From NCBI RefSeq assembly GCF_014280435.1, contig NZ_CP060388.1, positions 3,299,501 through 3,363,500 on the forward strand: 64,000 bases of DNA, written 5' to 3'. The notes under the pieces are model-generated. The model was not told the origin of the DNA, did no database searches, and was given only the letters and a program-made list of their open reading frames with translations. Positions within the stretch are counted from its first letter, which is position 1, and every line of letters begins with the position of its first letter. Below, piece by piece: positions 1-9,341 of the stretch. Origin of the DNA: Sphingobium sp. KCTC 72723. GTDB taxonomy: Bacteria > Pseudomonadota > Alphaproteobacteria > Sphingomonadales > Sphingomonadaceae. Both the position numbers and the translations under genes were made by a program.

Positions 1-1
1 G

Positions 2-340
2 TTCGATGCAACGCCCGACGACCAATGCTGGCACCCCGGCCCGGTCGATCTGTTCCGCTTTTCCGCCGTGACATTCAACAGCCACCGCATCCATTACGAC
101 CTGCCCTATGCCCGTGACCAGGAAGGCTATCCCGACCTCGTCATCCATGGTCCCTTCACCGCTGCCCGCCTGTTCGGCCATGCCCGGCGTAACGGACTGA
201 CCCCGACCCGTTTCGCCTTCCGTGCCGTCGCGCCGCTCTTTTGCGGGCAGGACGTGACGCTGCGGCAGGATGAACCCGGCAGCGTGCGCGCTATCCGCTG
301 CGACGGGACCGACGCGATGCTGGCGCAGGTCGCTTACTGA
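2..340 (+). CDS. MaoC/HTD2-like acyl-CoA hydratase, 3' part (start outside window)
   Basis: Open from the left edge, so only the C-terminal 112 residues are present. The segment runs WHPGPVDLFRF, then FNSHRIHYDLPYA and GYPDLVIHGP, the typical C-terminal hot-dog pattern of FAS1-like dehydratases and of mesaconyl-C4-CoA / itaconyl-CoA hydratases. It probably hydrates an enoyl-CoA in the cytoplasm. It ends 26 bp before an acyl-CoA dehydrogenase on the same strand, so it is likely part of that operon. A methylsuccinyl-CoA-dehydrogenase-like gene (7151) and a CitE-like lyase (41654) in the window make a C5-dicarboxylyl-CoA substrate possible. The exact substrate cannot be read from this fragment. 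Confidence 0.75.
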   Translation, partial: FDATPDDQCWHPGPVDLFRFSAVTFNSHRIHYDLPYARDQEGYPDLVIHGPFTAARLFGHARRNGLTPTRFAFRAVAPLFCGQDVTLRQDEPGSVRAIRCDGTDAMLAQVAY

Positions 341-366
341 CATTCCGATCTGACAGGAGAAATTCC

Positions 367-1521
367 ATGGACGCCGAAACGTTCGACATGTTCCGCACCA
401 CCGTCCAGCGCTTCGTCGCGGAAAAACTGATCCCGGCCGAGGATGCCGTCGAAGAAGCCGATGCGGTGCCGGAAAACATTATCCAGCAGATGCGCGACAT
501 GGGCCTGTTCGGCCTTTCGGTGCCGGAAGAATATGGTGGCATCGGCTGCACCATGGCGGAAGAAGCGGCGATCATCCGCGAGATTACCCGCGCTTCAGTG
601 GTGTTCCGGTCCGTCATCGGCACCACGGTCGGCATCGGCAGTCAGGGCATCGTCATGGATGGGACCGAGGAGCAGAAACGGGAGTGGCTGCCCAAATTCG
701 CGACCGGGGAAGCCATTGCCAGCTTTGGCCTGACCGAGCCGGAAGCCGGATCCGACGCGGGATCGCTACGCACCGTGGCGATCCGCGATGGCGACACCTA
801 CCGCATCACCGGCACCAAACGCTACATCACCAATGCCCCGCGCTCGAGCGTGTTCACGCTGATGGCGCGGACAGAGCCGGACGTGAAGGGCGCGGCGGGC
901 ATTTCCGCCTTCATCCTGCCCGCCGATACACCGGGCATCTCATTGGGCAAGCCGGACAAGAAGATGGGGCAGAAGGGCGCGGTCACGACCGACGTTATCC
1001 TGGACGATGTGGTGGTGCCTGCCAGCGCCATCATCGGCGGGGTGCCGGGGCGTGGTTTCAAGACCGCGATGAAGGTGCTGGATCGCGGGCGCATCCACAT
1101 CGCCGCCGTCGCGCTGGGCATGTGCCAGCGGCTGATCGACATGAGCCTGCAATATGCGATGGAGCGCAAGCAGTTCGGCCAGCGCATTGCTGATTTCCAA
1201 CTGGTGCAGGCGATGCTGGCCGACATGAAGGTCGATATGCTGACGACCGAGGCATTGATGCAGTCAGTCGCCGCCAAGTTCGACGCAGGACTGCCGGTCA
1301 GTTTGGAATGCGCCGCGCTCAAATTTCATGCTTCCGAAGCGGTGGGCCGCGTCGCTGACCGCGCGGTGCAGATCTATGGCGGCGCGGGTTATATGGCCGA
1401 ATATAAGGTCGAGCGCTTCTATCGCGATGTTCGCCTGCTGCGCATCTACGAAGGCACCAGCCAGATTCAGCAGACCATCATCGCCAAGCAGATGATCCGG
1501 CAGGCGCAAGCCGCCGCCTGA
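367..1521 (+). CDS. Acyl-CoA dehydrogenase (384 aa)
   Basis: A full-length FAD-dependent acyl-CoA dehydrogenase of usual family length that introduces the alpha,beta double bond of an acyl-CoA. Visible signatures are FGLTEPEAGSD (FAD/substrate loop, about residue 120), ITGTKRYITN, and the C-terminal LRIYEGTSQIQ, whose Glu362 matches the catalytic base of the family. RKQFGQRIADFQLVQ and QIYGGAGYM are also standard. The start is supported by AGGAGA seven bases upstream. It lies between a MaoC-like hydratase fragment and a thiolase on the same strand, a normal beta-oxidation grouping. Substrate chain is unknown. Confidence 0.93.
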   Translation: MDAETFDMFRTTVQRFVAEKLIPAEDAVEEADAVPENIIQQMRDMGLFGLSVPEEYGGIGCTMAEEAAIIREITRASVVFRSVIGTTVGIGSQGIVMDGTEEQKREWLPKFATGEAIASFGLTEPEAGSDAGSLRTVAIRDGDTYRITGTKRYITNAPRSSVFTLMARTEPDVKGAAGISAFILPADTPGISLGKPDKKMGQKGAVTTDVILDDVVVPASAIIGGVPGRGFKTAMKVLDRGRIHIAAVALGMCQRLIDMSLQYAMERKQFGQRIADFQLVQAMLADMKVDMLTTEALMQSVAAKFDAGLPVSLECAALKFHASEAVGRVADRAVQIYGGAGYMAEYKVERFYRDVRLLRIYEGTSQIQQTIIAKQMIRQAQAAA

Positions 1522-1551
1522 TCCTCCTTCCCGCTAAACAAGGACTATCCC

Positions 1552-2748
1552 ATGCGCAGAGCCGCCATCGTCGCCCCGATCCGCACCGCCGTCGGCAAAT
1601 ATGGCGGGTCGCTGAAATCCATGAGCGCAGGCGATCTGGGCGCGGTCATATTGAAGGCGCTGGTCGAGCGCACGAAGATAGACCCCGAACGGATCGACGA
1701 CGTGGTGTTCGCGCAAGGCTATGGTAATGGCGAAGCGCCCTGCATCGGCCGCTGGTCGGCGCTGGCGGCCGGGTTTCCCGAATCCATTCCCGGCGTGCAA
1801 CTGGATCGCCGCTGCGGGTCCGGGCTGCAAGCGGTGATCGACGCAGCGATGCGGATCCAGACCGGCGCAGCGGACATCGTGATCGCGGGCGGCGTGGAAA
1901 GCATGTCGAATGTCGAATATTATTCGATGGACCATCGCTGGGGCGCGCGATCCGGCTCGACCCAGTTCCACGACCGGCTGACGCGCGGGCGGGTGATGTC
2001 GCAGCCGATCAGCCGCTATGGCGTGATCAGCGGGATGATCGAGACGGCCAATAACCTGGCCAGCGATTATGGTATCAGCCGCGAAGCGTGCGACGACTAT
2101 GCCGCGATGAGCCATCAGCGCGCGACGGCGGCATGGGCAGCGGGCAAATTCGACGACGAACTGGTCCCGGTGGCAGTGCCGCAGCGCAAGGGCGATCCGC
2201 TGATCTTCGCGAGGGACGAAGGCATCCGCGCCGATGCAACGGCCCAATCGCTGGGGTTGCTGAAACCCATCGAAAAAAATGGCGTGGTGACGGCGGGCAA
2301 CGCCAGCCAGCAGAATGACGCTGCGGCGGCCTGTCTGGTCGTGGCGGAAGATAAGCTCGAAGAATTGGGGCTTGAACCGATGGGCTTTCTGCATAGCTGG
2401 ACGGCGGCGGGATGCGACCCGTCGCGCATGGGCATCGGGCCGGTGCCTGCGGTCGAACGGCTGTTCGCGCGCACCGGGCTGGGGTGGAAGGATATCGACC
2501 TTGTCGAATTGAACGAAGCCTTTGCGCCGCAGGTTCTGGCCTGCCTGAAAGGATGGGGCTGGGACGACCGGGACAAGCTGAACGTCAATGGTTCGGGCAT
2601 CTCGCTGGGCCATCCGATCGGCGCGACCGGCGGGCGCATCCTCGCTACGCTGCTGCGTGAATTGCAGCGGCGCGACGGGCGCTATGGGCTGGAAACCATG
2701 TGTATCGGCGGCGGTCAGGGATTGGCGGCAGTGTTCGAACGCGCCTGA
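1552..2748 (+). CDS. Thiolase / acetyl-CoA acyltransferase (398 aa)
   Basis: Type I thiolase that cleaves a 3-ketoacyl-CoA with CoA, or runs in the condensing direction. The acylated cysteine lies in LDRRCGSGLQAV. The catalytic histidine is in SLGHPIGATGGR and the second cysteine in CIGGGQGLA. The length is normal and AAGGA stands before the start. It follows the acyl-CoA dehydrogenase by 30 bp, so the two are probably cotranscribed with the hydratase at the left edge. Its last 34 bp overlap the end of the convergent DMT transporter gene. Specificity is not visible. Confidence 0.92.
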   Translation: MRRAAIVAPIRTAVGKYGGSLKSMSAGDLGAVILKALVERTKIDPERIDDVVFAQGYGNGEAPCIGRWSALAAGFPESIPGVQLDRRCGSGLQAVIDAAMRIQTGAADIVIAGGVESMSNVEYYSMDHRWGARSGSTQFHDRLTRGRVMSQPISRYGVISGMIETANNLASDYGISREACDDYAAMSHQRATAAWAAGKFDDELVPVAVPQRKGDPLIFARDEGIRADATAQSLGLLKPIEKNGVVTAGNASQQNDAAAACLVVAEDKLEELGLEPMGFLHSWTAAGCDPSRMGIGPVPAVERLFARTGLGWKDIDLVELNEAFAPQVLACLKGWGWDDRDKLNVNGSGISLGHPIGATGGRILATLLRELQRRDGRYGLETMCIGGGQGLAAVFERA

Positions 2749-3608
2749 TCGGGCGACAGCGCGATGATCGCGACGCCCAGCAGTGCGAGCAGGCCGCCGC
2801 CGATCATCCCGCCCGTGATCGGCGTGGAAAAATACAGCGACGCAGACATAGTCGACAGTAGCGGCGAAGCGAGCATGAAGGGCATGACGGTAGAGATCGG
2901 ATAGCGTTGCAGCAGCCATGCCAATGCGCCCTGCCCCAATAGTGTCGCGCCGATGCAAGTGAACGCGAACCAGCCGACTGCATCCCCCCTTACATGGGCC
3001 AAACCAGCAATGGCAGGGCGCTCCAGCAACAAGGCAAAGGGGATCAGCATGACTGCGCCCATCAGGCCGTTCCATGCCTGCCCGTTCATCACGCTGACCC
3101 CGGCCAGTTTGCGCTGGACCAATGTGGCGCCACCCCACACGAGCGCGGCGGCCGTCATGACCAGCAGCGCGGGCAGTTCCGACCCGATATGCGGATCGAA
3201 CCCCAGTGTCGCGACCCCGGCAAAGGCCAGCAGCACGCCCGCCACCTTACGCCGGTTGAGCCGTTCGCCCAGCAGCAGCGCGCCGAGCAGCAGCGAGAAA
3301 GGCACGCTCAACTGACCCGCGATCGCCAGCACCCCGACATTGGTTGCCATCGACAGGGCCAGATTGAGCAGCAGCAGGAACAGCCCGCCATTGAGGAAGC
3401 CGTAGAGCATCAGCCACCCGGTGCGCCCCGGCAAAGTCCGCAGCGCAGGCGCGCACAGCAGGAATACGACGCCCATACGGAGCGCACCCGACAGGAAGGG
3501 CGCGCTGGCATCCACCACCACCTTCATCGCGATGACATTCAGCGCGAACAGGATATTGGCGAGCAACAGGAACGCCATGGCGCGGGGTCCGAAACGGACG
3601 GGTTCCAA
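2715..3608 (-). CDS. EamA/DMT-family membrane transporter (297 aa)
   Basis: Inner-membrane protein with about ten hydrophobic helices in two repeated EamA halves, the layout of drug/metabolite exporters. Motifs such as LLFALNVIAMKVVVDASAP and a second half beginning near LPALLVMTAAALVWGG support this. The start is taken as TTG at 3608 because GGAGG lies six bases upstream. An ATG 12 codons later (MAFLLLANILF) is an alternative. It is convergent with the thiolase and divergent from the cytochrome c gene. Transported substrate is unknown. Confidence 0.85.
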   Translation of the reverse strand: MEPVRFGPRAMAFLLLANILFALNVIAMKVVVDASAPFLSGALRMGVVFLLCAPALRTLPGRTGWLMLYGFLNGGLFLLLLNLALSMATNVGVLAIAGQLSVPFSLLLGALLLGERLNRRKVAGVLLAFAGVATLGFDPHIGSELPALLVMTAAALVWGGATLVQRKLAGVSVMNGQAWNGLMGAVMLIPFALLLERPAIAGLAHVRGDAVGWFAFTCIGATLLGQGALAWLLQRYPISTVMPFMLASPLLSTMSASLYFSTPITGGMIGGGLLALLGVAIIALSPDQARSNTAANP

Positions 3609-3717
3609 GTCAATCCTCCCAAACAGTCTTCAAACGCCATTCACAATCGGGCCGCTATAGCCAGAACATTGCACATGCGTATAGAATCAGACGCAATATA
3701 CAAGGACGAGGACAAGG

Positions 3718-4101
3718 ATGACGATCGCTTATAAACTGACCAGTATCGCGCTGGCCGTCGCTGCCGTCGGGAGCATCTCCACACACGCGCAAGTCGGGGA
3801 CGCGACAAAGGGCAAGGCCGTGTTCGCGCGCTGCGCGCTATGCCATGACGTAAAGCCCGGCCCCAAGAAAATGGGACCGAACCTGTCGGGCCTGTTCGGC
3901 CGCACATCGGGAACGACCGCAGGCTTTGCCTATTCCCCGGCGATGCAGAAGGCGAAGATTCGCTGGGACGTCAAAACACTCGACGCTTTCCTGACCAAAC
4001 CGACAGGCGTGGTGCCGGGCAACCGCATGGCCTTTGCCGGACTGCCCAATGCCGCCGACCGTGCCAACCTGATCGCTTATCTGAAGACGGAAGCGAAATA
4101 G
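3718..4101 (+). CDS. Secreted class I (c2-like) cytochrome c (127 aa)
   Basis: Small soluble periplasmic electron carrier. Residues 1 to about 24 form a signal peptide ending THA. The mature part has one haem site, Cys39-Cys42-His43 (CALCH), and a likely axial methionine at Met104 in VPGNRMAFAG. GPNLSGLFGRTSG is typical of this class. GAGG precedes the start. It may accept electrons from the two PQQ dehydrogenases of the window, but it is not next to either, so that link is only an inference. It is transcribed alone, with an upstream gap of about 110 bp shared with the divergent exporter. Confidence 0.92.
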   Translation: MTIAYKLTSIALAVAAVGSISTHAQVGDATKGKAVFARCALCHDVKPGPKKMGPNLSGLFGRTSGTTAGFAYSPAMQKAKIRWDVKTLDAFLTKPTGVVPGNRMAFAGLPNAADRANLIAYLKTEAK

Positions 4102-4242
4102 CGATCAAAAGTATCCACCAGTGCAATAATTCTTGTGCTGCTTGCCTGTACCCGCTATCTGTTCGATCACAAGATGCGACACAGCGCGGGGACGGGAGCG
4201 GATGCGAGTCTTTGAGGATATGATGGCAAGGACGGCGCAGCC

Positions 4243-5496
4243 ATGAGCGGCCGGGCGCTGGACGGCATAAAGGTGCTGGATTTGTCGCGCGTGCTGGCTG
4301 GCCCATGGTCGACGCAGATATTGGCCGATTTCGGCGCGGACGTGATCAAGATCGAGCTGCCCGGCGCGGGCGACGACACGCGCGCATGGGGGCCACCCTA
4401 TCTGACCGGCGCAGATGGCGCGCCGGAAATCGGCACCAGCGCTTATTATCTCGCCTGCAATCGCAACAAGCGATCCGCCGCAATCAACCTGGCGAAGCCG
4501 GAAGGTGCGGCGCTGATCCGCAAACTCGCCGCGCAGGCCGATATATTGGTCGAGAATTTCAAGGTCGGCGGCCTGAAGAAATATGGCCTTGATTATGACA
4601 GCCTGCACACGCTGAATCCGCGCCTCGTCTATTGCTCCATCACCGGCTTTGGCCAGACCGGTCCCTATGCCGACCGAGGCGGCTATGATTTCGTGGCGCA
4701 GGGCATGGGCGGTTTCATGAGCATCACCGGCGATGAGAATGGCGGGCCACTCCGCGCAGGGGTCGCCATGGCGGACCTGTCCACTGGCATGTTCGCTACC
4801 GTCAGCATCATGATGGCGCTGCGCCACGCCGAACGCACGGGTGAAGGGCAACAGATCGACGTGTCGCTGCTCGACACCCAGATTGCGATGCTGGCCAATC
4901 AGGGGATGAATTATCTGGTCGGGGGCATCGTGCCGGGGCGGCTGGGCAATCGCCATCCGACCGTGGTTCCGTACAAGACGTTCGAGGTTGCCGACGGCAT
5001 CATGATCATCGCCATCGGCAATGACCGCCAGTTTCGAGCCTTCTGCACGGAAATGGGGCATCCCGACCTTGGCACCGATCCACGTTTTGCCACCAGCGCG
5101 GCCCGGCTGACCAACCGCGACGCCATCGAAGCGATCGTGCAGGACATCGTCCGCCCCTTCCGGCGCGACGATCTGATGCCCCGGTTCGTGGCCAAGGGCA
5201 TCCCCGCCGGGCCGGTCAACACGATCGAGGATGTGTTCAACGACCCGTTCGTAGAGGCGCGACAGACCGTGCATCGCTTTGCGCGCGCGGAGGATGGCGT
5301 GGAGATCCCCACGGTTGCCTATCCGGGCAAACTGTCCGCCACACCCGCCGATTACCGATACTGCCCGCCGCGCGTGGGCGAACATAGCCGCGATATATTG
5401 GGCGAATGGCTCGGCATCGACGATCCCGCGCTCGACGCGCTGGCCGCCGATGGCGCGATTGCCCAACGCGCGCCCAAGCAAAGGACTGACACATGA
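4243..5496 (+). CDS. CaiB/BaiF-family (class III) CoA-transferase (417 aa)
   Basis: Transfers CoA between carboxylic acids in the cytoplasm. The N-terminus LDGIKVLDLSRVLAGPWSTQ with ADVIKIELP is the hallmark of the family. The catalytic aspartate is Asp211 in IDVSLLD. Length is normal. The start has AAGGA ten bases upstream. It opens a tight operon, sharing ATGA with the next SDR gene, followed by a crotonase and a long acyl-CoA dehydrogenase. It probably activates the acid that this operon degrades, taking CoA from another thioester. Donor and acceptor are unknown; a branched or dicarboxylic acid is plausible given the last gene. Confidence 0.92.
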   Translation: MSGRALDGIKVLDLSRVLAGPWSTQILADFGADVIKIELPGAGDDTRAWGPPYLTGADGAPEIGTSAYYLACNRNKRSAAINLAKPEGAALIRKLAAQADILVENFKVGGLKKYGLDYDSLHTLNPRLVYCSITGFGQTGPYADRGGYDFVAQGMGGFMSITGDENGGPLRAGVAMADLSTGMFATVSIMMALRHAERTGEGQQIDVSLLDTQIAMLANQGMNYLVGGIVPGRLGNRHPTVVPYKTFEVADGIMIIAIGNDRQFRAFCTEMGHPDLGTDPRFATSAARLTNRDAIEAIVQDIVRPFRRDDLMPRFVAKGIPAGPVNTIEDVFNDPFVEARQTVHRFARAEDGVEIPTVAYPGKLSATPADYRYCPPRVGEHSRDILGEWLGIDDPALDALAADGAIAQRAPKQRTDT

Positions 5497-6275
5497 TCCT
5501 GAACGACACTATAGCCGCCATCGTCACTGGCGGGGCTTCGGGGCTGGGCGAAGCGACCGCGCGCGCGCTGGCGGCAAAGGGCGTGAAAGTCGCGCTGTTC
5601 GACTTTAACGAGGAGACAGGCAACGCAGTCGCGGCGGATATCGGCGGCAAATTCTGCAAGGTAGATGTCACTGACGAGGCATCGGTCGATGCCGGTTTCG
5701 TGACCGCGCGCGCCGCCCATGGGCAGGAACGCATCATCGTCAATTGCGCCGGCACCGGCAATGTCATCAAGACCGCGACCCGTGACCGGGAAACCGGCGC
5801 GATCAAGGCGTTTCCGACCGACCAGTTCGAACGGATCATCCAGATCAACCTGATCGGCACTTTCCGCTGCTGCGCCAAGGCGGCGGCGGGGATGCTGACG
5901 CTGGAACCGCTGGCGGACAATGCGCGCGGCGTCATCATCAACACGTCGAGCGCCGCTGCGCTGGACGGGCAGATCGGCCAGGCGGCCTATGCGGCGTCCA
6001 AGGGCGGTATCGTCAGCCTGACGCTGCCGATGGCGCGCGATCTGATGGGTGAGGGTATCCGCGTCAACGCCATCCTGCCCGGCATATTCGACACGCCGCT
6101 GATGGCGCGGGCGAGCGAGAAGGTGCGTGACGCGCTGTCCGCAACGGTCCCCTTCCCCAAGCGATTCGGCAAGCCGGAGGAATTTGCTGCGATGGCGCTG
6201 GCGCTGATCGAGAATGATTATTGCAACGGCGAATATGTGCGGCTCGACGGCGGCCTGCGTATGCCGCCGCGCTGA
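5493..6275 (+). CDS. SDR, HSD10-like 3-hydroxyacyl-CoA dehydrogenase (260 aa)
   Basis: Classical short-chain dehydrogenase with the NAD-binding glycine motif TGGASGLG, NCAG in place of NNAG, and active-site YAASK. The overall pattern, including LPGIFDTPLM and the long loop near KAFPTDQFERIIQIN, resembles type II 3-hydroxyacyl-CoA dehydrogenases (HSD17B10). The likely reaction is NAD-dependent oxidation of a 3-hydroxyacyl-CoA, often branched. It overlaps the CoA-transferase by 4 bp and is 12 bp before the crotonase, so it is translationally coupled in the operon. The role is inferred from family resemblance. Confidence 0.88.
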   Translation: MILNDTIAAIVTGGASGLGEATARALAAKGVKVALFDFNEETGNAVAADIGGKFCKVDVTDEASVDAGFVTARAAHGQERIIVNCAGTGNVIKTATRDRETGAIKAFPTDQFERIIQINLIGTFRCCAKAAAGMLTLEPLADNARGVIINTSSAAALDGQIGQAAYAASKGGIVSLTLPMARDLMGEGIRVNAILPGIFDTPLMARASEKVRDALSATVPFPKRFGKPEEFAAMALALIENDYCNGEYVRLDGGLRMPPR

Positions 6276-6287
6276 AGGAGAGACAAG

Positions 6288-7154
6288 ATGACCGAGGAAG
6301 CGCAGCCCGAATATGTGACCTACCGGGTCGAAAGCAATGTGGCATGGGTGATGCTGAACCGCCCGCAATATAGCAATGCGCAAAATTATCGGCTGCTGGC
6401 GCAGTTGGACGATGCGTTCCGGCGCGCGGTGGAGGATGATGATGTGAAAGTCATCGTGCTGGGCGGCGAGGGCAAGCATTTCACTGCAGGTCATGACATA
6501 GGCACGCCGGAAAAGGACAGCCATATGGAGCGCGAGCGCGTCCATCTGTGGCCAAACCATCTGACGCGAGGCGGGGCGGAACGACAATATGTGCTGGAAC
6601 AAGATGCCTATCTGGGCCTGTGCCGCCGCTGGCAGGACATCCCTAAACCGACCATCGCCATGGTGCAGGGCGCGTGCATCGCGGGCGGGCTGATGCTGGC
6701 ATGGGTGTGCGACCTCATCATCGCGTCGGACGATGCCTTTTTTCAGGATCCCACCGTCCGCATGGCGCAGCCGGGCGTGGAATATTTCGCCCATGCCTTT
6801 GAATTGCCGCCGCGCGTCGCCAAGGAATTACTGTATCTGGGGCGACGGATGCCCGCTCAACGCGCCTATCAGTTCGGCATGGTCAACGAGATTTTCCCGC
6901 GCGAAACTTTGCGGGAGGAAGTGGCCAAGATTGCGGCGGAAATTGCCGAACGCAACAGCTTTGGCCTGACGCTGACCAAGCAGGCCGTCAATTTCGTCGA
7001 GGATCTGCGCGGCAAGCGGCAGGCGATGGATGGCGTGTTCCACATGCACCATCTGGCCCATGCCCATAACCAGTTGATGACGGGCAATCTGGTCGGTGGG
7101 CTGGATGCCAAGGCGATGGCCGCGGCGAACAAGAAGCAGGCAAGCGAGGGATGA
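6288..7154 (+). CDS. Crotonase-superfamily protein lacking both hydratase glutamates (288 aa)
   Basis: Has the crotonase fold: oxyanion-hole segments HFTAGHDIG and GACIAGGLMLAWVCDLIIA are clear. Where ordinary enoyl-CoA hydratases carry two catalytic glutamates, this protein has Met (AGGLMLAW) and Thr (FQDPTVRM). Simple hydration is therefore doubtful; an isomerase, hydrolase or another crotonase reaction is possible. AAGGAGA precedes the start. It overlaps the next gene by ATGA, so it acts in the same pathway as the neighbouring CoA-transferase, SDR and acyl-CoA dehydrogenase. Confidence 0.85.
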   Translation: MTEEAQPEYVTYRVESNVAWVMLNRPQYSNAQNYRLLAQLDDAFRRAVEDDDVKVIVLGGEGKHFTAGHDIGTPEKDSHMERERVHLWPNHLTRGGAERQYVLEQDAYLGLCRRWQDIPKPTIAMVQGACIAGGLMLAWVCDLIIASDDAFFQDPTVRMAQPGVEYFAHAFELPPRVAKELLYLGRRMPAQRAYQFGMVNEIFPRETLREEVAKIAAEIAERNSFGLTLTKQAVNFVEDLRGKRQAMDGVFHMHHLAHAHNQLMTGNLVGGLDAKAMAAANKKQASEG

Positions 7155-8833
7155 GCGCGACGATGGAAATCGACCGCGATACGCTGGTGCTGGCCGATCT
7201 GCCTGCGCTGTTGGCGGGGACGGCGGATGCGGCGCAGGCGTTCGTCGCGGCGGCGCGATCGCCGGTCAGGGCGCGGATCATCGACGCCGATGGCAAAGTC
7301 GACCGCGTGCTGGCGGATGTCGAACAGCATATCGTCCATGGCTTTGGCTGGTTCGCTTCCTATGCGGAAATGATGCGGGAAGTGGCCAACTGGGCCGCCG
7401 CGCTCGATGCGGAGGGCAGTTTTGGAGAGATTGAGGCGCTGCTGTCGCAATTGCTGTTCGCCGAATATGGCGCGCAGATGCTGGGCGGCATCCCGATGAA
7501 TCAGGGCGAAGTGATCCGCGCCACCGACCTGACCGATGATCTGTCGGCGCTGGACGCACCCGCGTTCCGCACGCTGGTGCGCCGGGGTGGCGGGCAGACG
7601 GTCAAGAGCGCGATCGCGCGCCATCTGGTCGAGCGGCGCGGCAATGCCACGCTGGAAAATTGCGGGTTGGACGACATGTTCGATATGGTGCGCGAACAAT
7701 TCTTCGCCCTGTCGAACGAGAAGGTCGCGCCCTTTGCCCATGAGTGGCATCTTAAGGACGAGTTGATCCCGCTGCCGCTGGTCGAGGAGCTGGGTGCGAT
7801 GGGCGTGTTCGGCATGACCATCCCCGAAACCTATGGCGGGCTGGGCATGGGCAAGACCGCGATGTGCGTGGTGTCGGAAGAATTGTCGCGCGGCTGGATC
7901 GGCGTCGGGTCGCTGGCCACCCGGTCGGAAATTGCCGCCGAACTGATCCTGACCGGCGGGACGGCGGAGCAGAAGGCCCATTGGCTGCCGCAGATCGCCA
8001 ATGCCTCTATCCTGCCGACCGCCGTGTTTACCGAACCTGACACCGGATCGGACCTTGGCGCGCTGCGCACGCGCGCGACGCTGGCGGAGGGCCACTATCG
8101 GGTCAGCGGCAACAAGACATGGATCACCCATGCCGCCCGTGCCGATGTGATGACGCTGCTGGTGCGCACCGATCCGGCGACCAAGAATTACAGCGGCCTT
8201 TCGATGCTGATCGCGCCCAAGCAGCGCGGTAGCGTGGCCGACCCCTTCCCCACGCCCGGCATGAGCGGGGGTGAGATCGAAGTGATCGGCTATCGCGGGA
8301 TGAAGGAATATGAGATCGGCTTCGACGATTTCGCCGTGCCTGCCGCCAATCTGCTGGGCGGGGTCGAGGGGCAGGGTTTCAAGCAATTGATGGCGACGTT
8401 CGAAAGCGCACGGATCCAGACGGCGGCGCGCGCGATCGGCGTGGCGCAGGCGGCGCTGGACATTGGCCTGTCCTATGCGCTGGACCGCAAGCAGTTCGGG
8501 CGGCCGATATTCGAATTTCCCCGCGTCGCCAACAAGCTGGCCATGATGGCGGCGGAAATCATGGGTGCGCGCCAGCTCACCTACTTTGCCGCGCGGCGCA
8601 AGGATGAGGACAAGCGCTGCGATCTGGAAGCGGGCATGGCCAAGCTGATCGGCGCGCGGGTCGCCTGGGCGGCGGCGGACAATGCGCTGCAAATCCATGG
8701 CGGCAACGGCTTTGCCACCGAATATGCGGTCAGCCGTTTGCTGGCGGATGCGCGCATCCTGAACATCTTCGAAGGAGCAGGCGAAATTCAGGCGCAGGTG
8801 ATTGCCCGCCGCCTGCTCGACGGGGGCAACTGA
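7151..8833 (+). CDS. Long acyl-CoA dehydrogenase, methylsuccinyl-CoA dehydrogenase-like (560 aa)
   Basis: Acyl-CoA dehydrogenase with about 170 extra residues at the N-terminus. The core has VFTEPDTGSDLG, RKQFGRPIFEF, IHGGNGFATEY and NIFEGAGEIQ with the catalytic Glu541. The extension and the segment GGIPMNQGEVIRATDL recall (2S)-methylsuccinyl-CoA dehydrogenase (Mcd) of the ethylmalonyl-CoA pathway, which makes mesaconyl-CoA. The general class is certain. The Mcd assignment is a resemblance from memory, and related alkylsuccinyl-CoA substrates are possible. No crotonyl-CoA carboxylase or ethylmalonyl-CoA mutase lies in the window, so a complete ethylmalonyl-CoA pathway is not shown. Last gene of its operon. 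Confidence 0.85.
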   Translation: MSATMEIDRDTLVLADLPALLAGTADAAQAFVAAARSPVRARIIDADGKVDRVLADVEQHIVHGFGWFASYAEMMREVANWAAALDAEGSFGEIEALLSQLLFAEYGAQMLGGIPMNQGEVIRATDLTDDLSALDAPAFRTLVRRGGGQTVKSAIARHLVERRGNATLENCGLDDMFDMVREQFFALSNEKVAPFAHEWHLKDELIPLPLVEELGAMGVFGMTIPETYGGLGMGKTAMCVVSEELSRGWIGVGSLATRSEIAAELILTGGTAEQKAHWLPQIANASILPTAVFTEPDTGSDLGALRTRATLAEGHYRVSGNKTWITHAARADVMTLLVRTDPATKNYSGLSMLIAPKQRGSVADPFPTPGMSGGEIEVIGYRGMKEYEIGFDDFAVPAANLLGGVEGQGFKQLMATFESARIQTAARAIGVAQAALDIGLSYALDRKQFGRPIFEFPRVANKLAMMAAEIMGARQLTYFAARRKDEDKRCDLEAGMAKLIGARVAWAAADNALQIHGGNGFATEYAVSRLLADARILNIFEGAGEIQAQVIARRLLDGGN

Positions 8834-8840
8834 CGAGGGT

Positions 8841-9338
8841 TCAGCCCTGCCCCGCCGGGATGCGGATGGGGCAGGACTGGCTGATTTCCATCACTGCGTT
8901 CAGGCGGCCCAGCCCCAGCCATTTGGCGCAATGGGCCGCCAGTTCGACCAGTTGGTCGGGAGAAAAGGCTGTCGTCAATCTTCCCCAGAAATCATCGTCG
9001 AACGCGGGCTGTCCAACACAAAATCTCTTTGCAAAATCAATCGCCAATGCTTCAAGATGGCCATAATCGCCGCGCCGTTCCGCGACAGCGACATGGACAT
9101 AGAAATCATTATTCAGCCCATGCCGCTCCATATCCTCGACCCGCGTGTCCTGACAGGGGATGCAGCCGTTGATGAGGGCGATGCGGATGCGGGCGGCTTC
9201 GCGGACGCGGACGGGCAAAAGCGCGCCTGCCTGCAATGTGTCGCCGAAGGCGCGGACGGCGTGGCCAAGGTCTGGGCGGAGCGACCATAGACGCGCGCCC
9301 TCCTCCCCATCACCGGGCGGGAGGGAGATGCGCGCCAC
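8841..9338 (-). CDS. Carboxymuconolactone decarboxylase / AhpD-like protein (165 aa)
   Basis: Small all-helical CMD-family protein. It has the CxxC pair at Cys59 and Cys62 in NGCIPCQDTR, but the histidine that usually follows in AhpD (CxxCxxxH) is Arg66, so full AhpD peroxidase chemistry is uncertain. The start is GTG at 9338, three bases after the stop of the upstream thiolase, so translation is probably coupled. A 20-bp sequence inside it (9084-9103) is repeated at 42476-42495. Possible roles are a thiol-dependent reductase or a pathway accessory protein; the reaction is unknown. Confidence 0.82.
   Translation of the reverse strand: MARISLPPGDGEEGARLWSLRPDLGHAVRAFGDTLQAGALLPVRVREAARIRIALINGCIPCQDTRVEDMERHGLNNDFYVHVAVAERRGDYGHLEALAIDFAKRFCVGQPAFDDDFWGRLTTAFSPDQLVELAAHCAKWLGLGRLNAVMEISQSCPIRIPAGQG
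9084..9103. repeat. Copy of dispersed repeat GACAGCGACATGGACATAGA
   Basis: Exact 20-bp copy shared with 42476-42495, here inside the CMD-family gene on the opposite strand to the coding sense (encodes FYVHVAV on the minus strand). A 17-bp version is at 19891-19907. Confidence 0.5.
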
Positions 9339-9341
9339 GAG

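Noticed and set aside
6869..8698. A 609-codon minus-strand frame opposite the long acyl-CoA dehydrogenase
   Set aside because: Composition of an antisense shadow and no motif; the plus-strand gene is certain.
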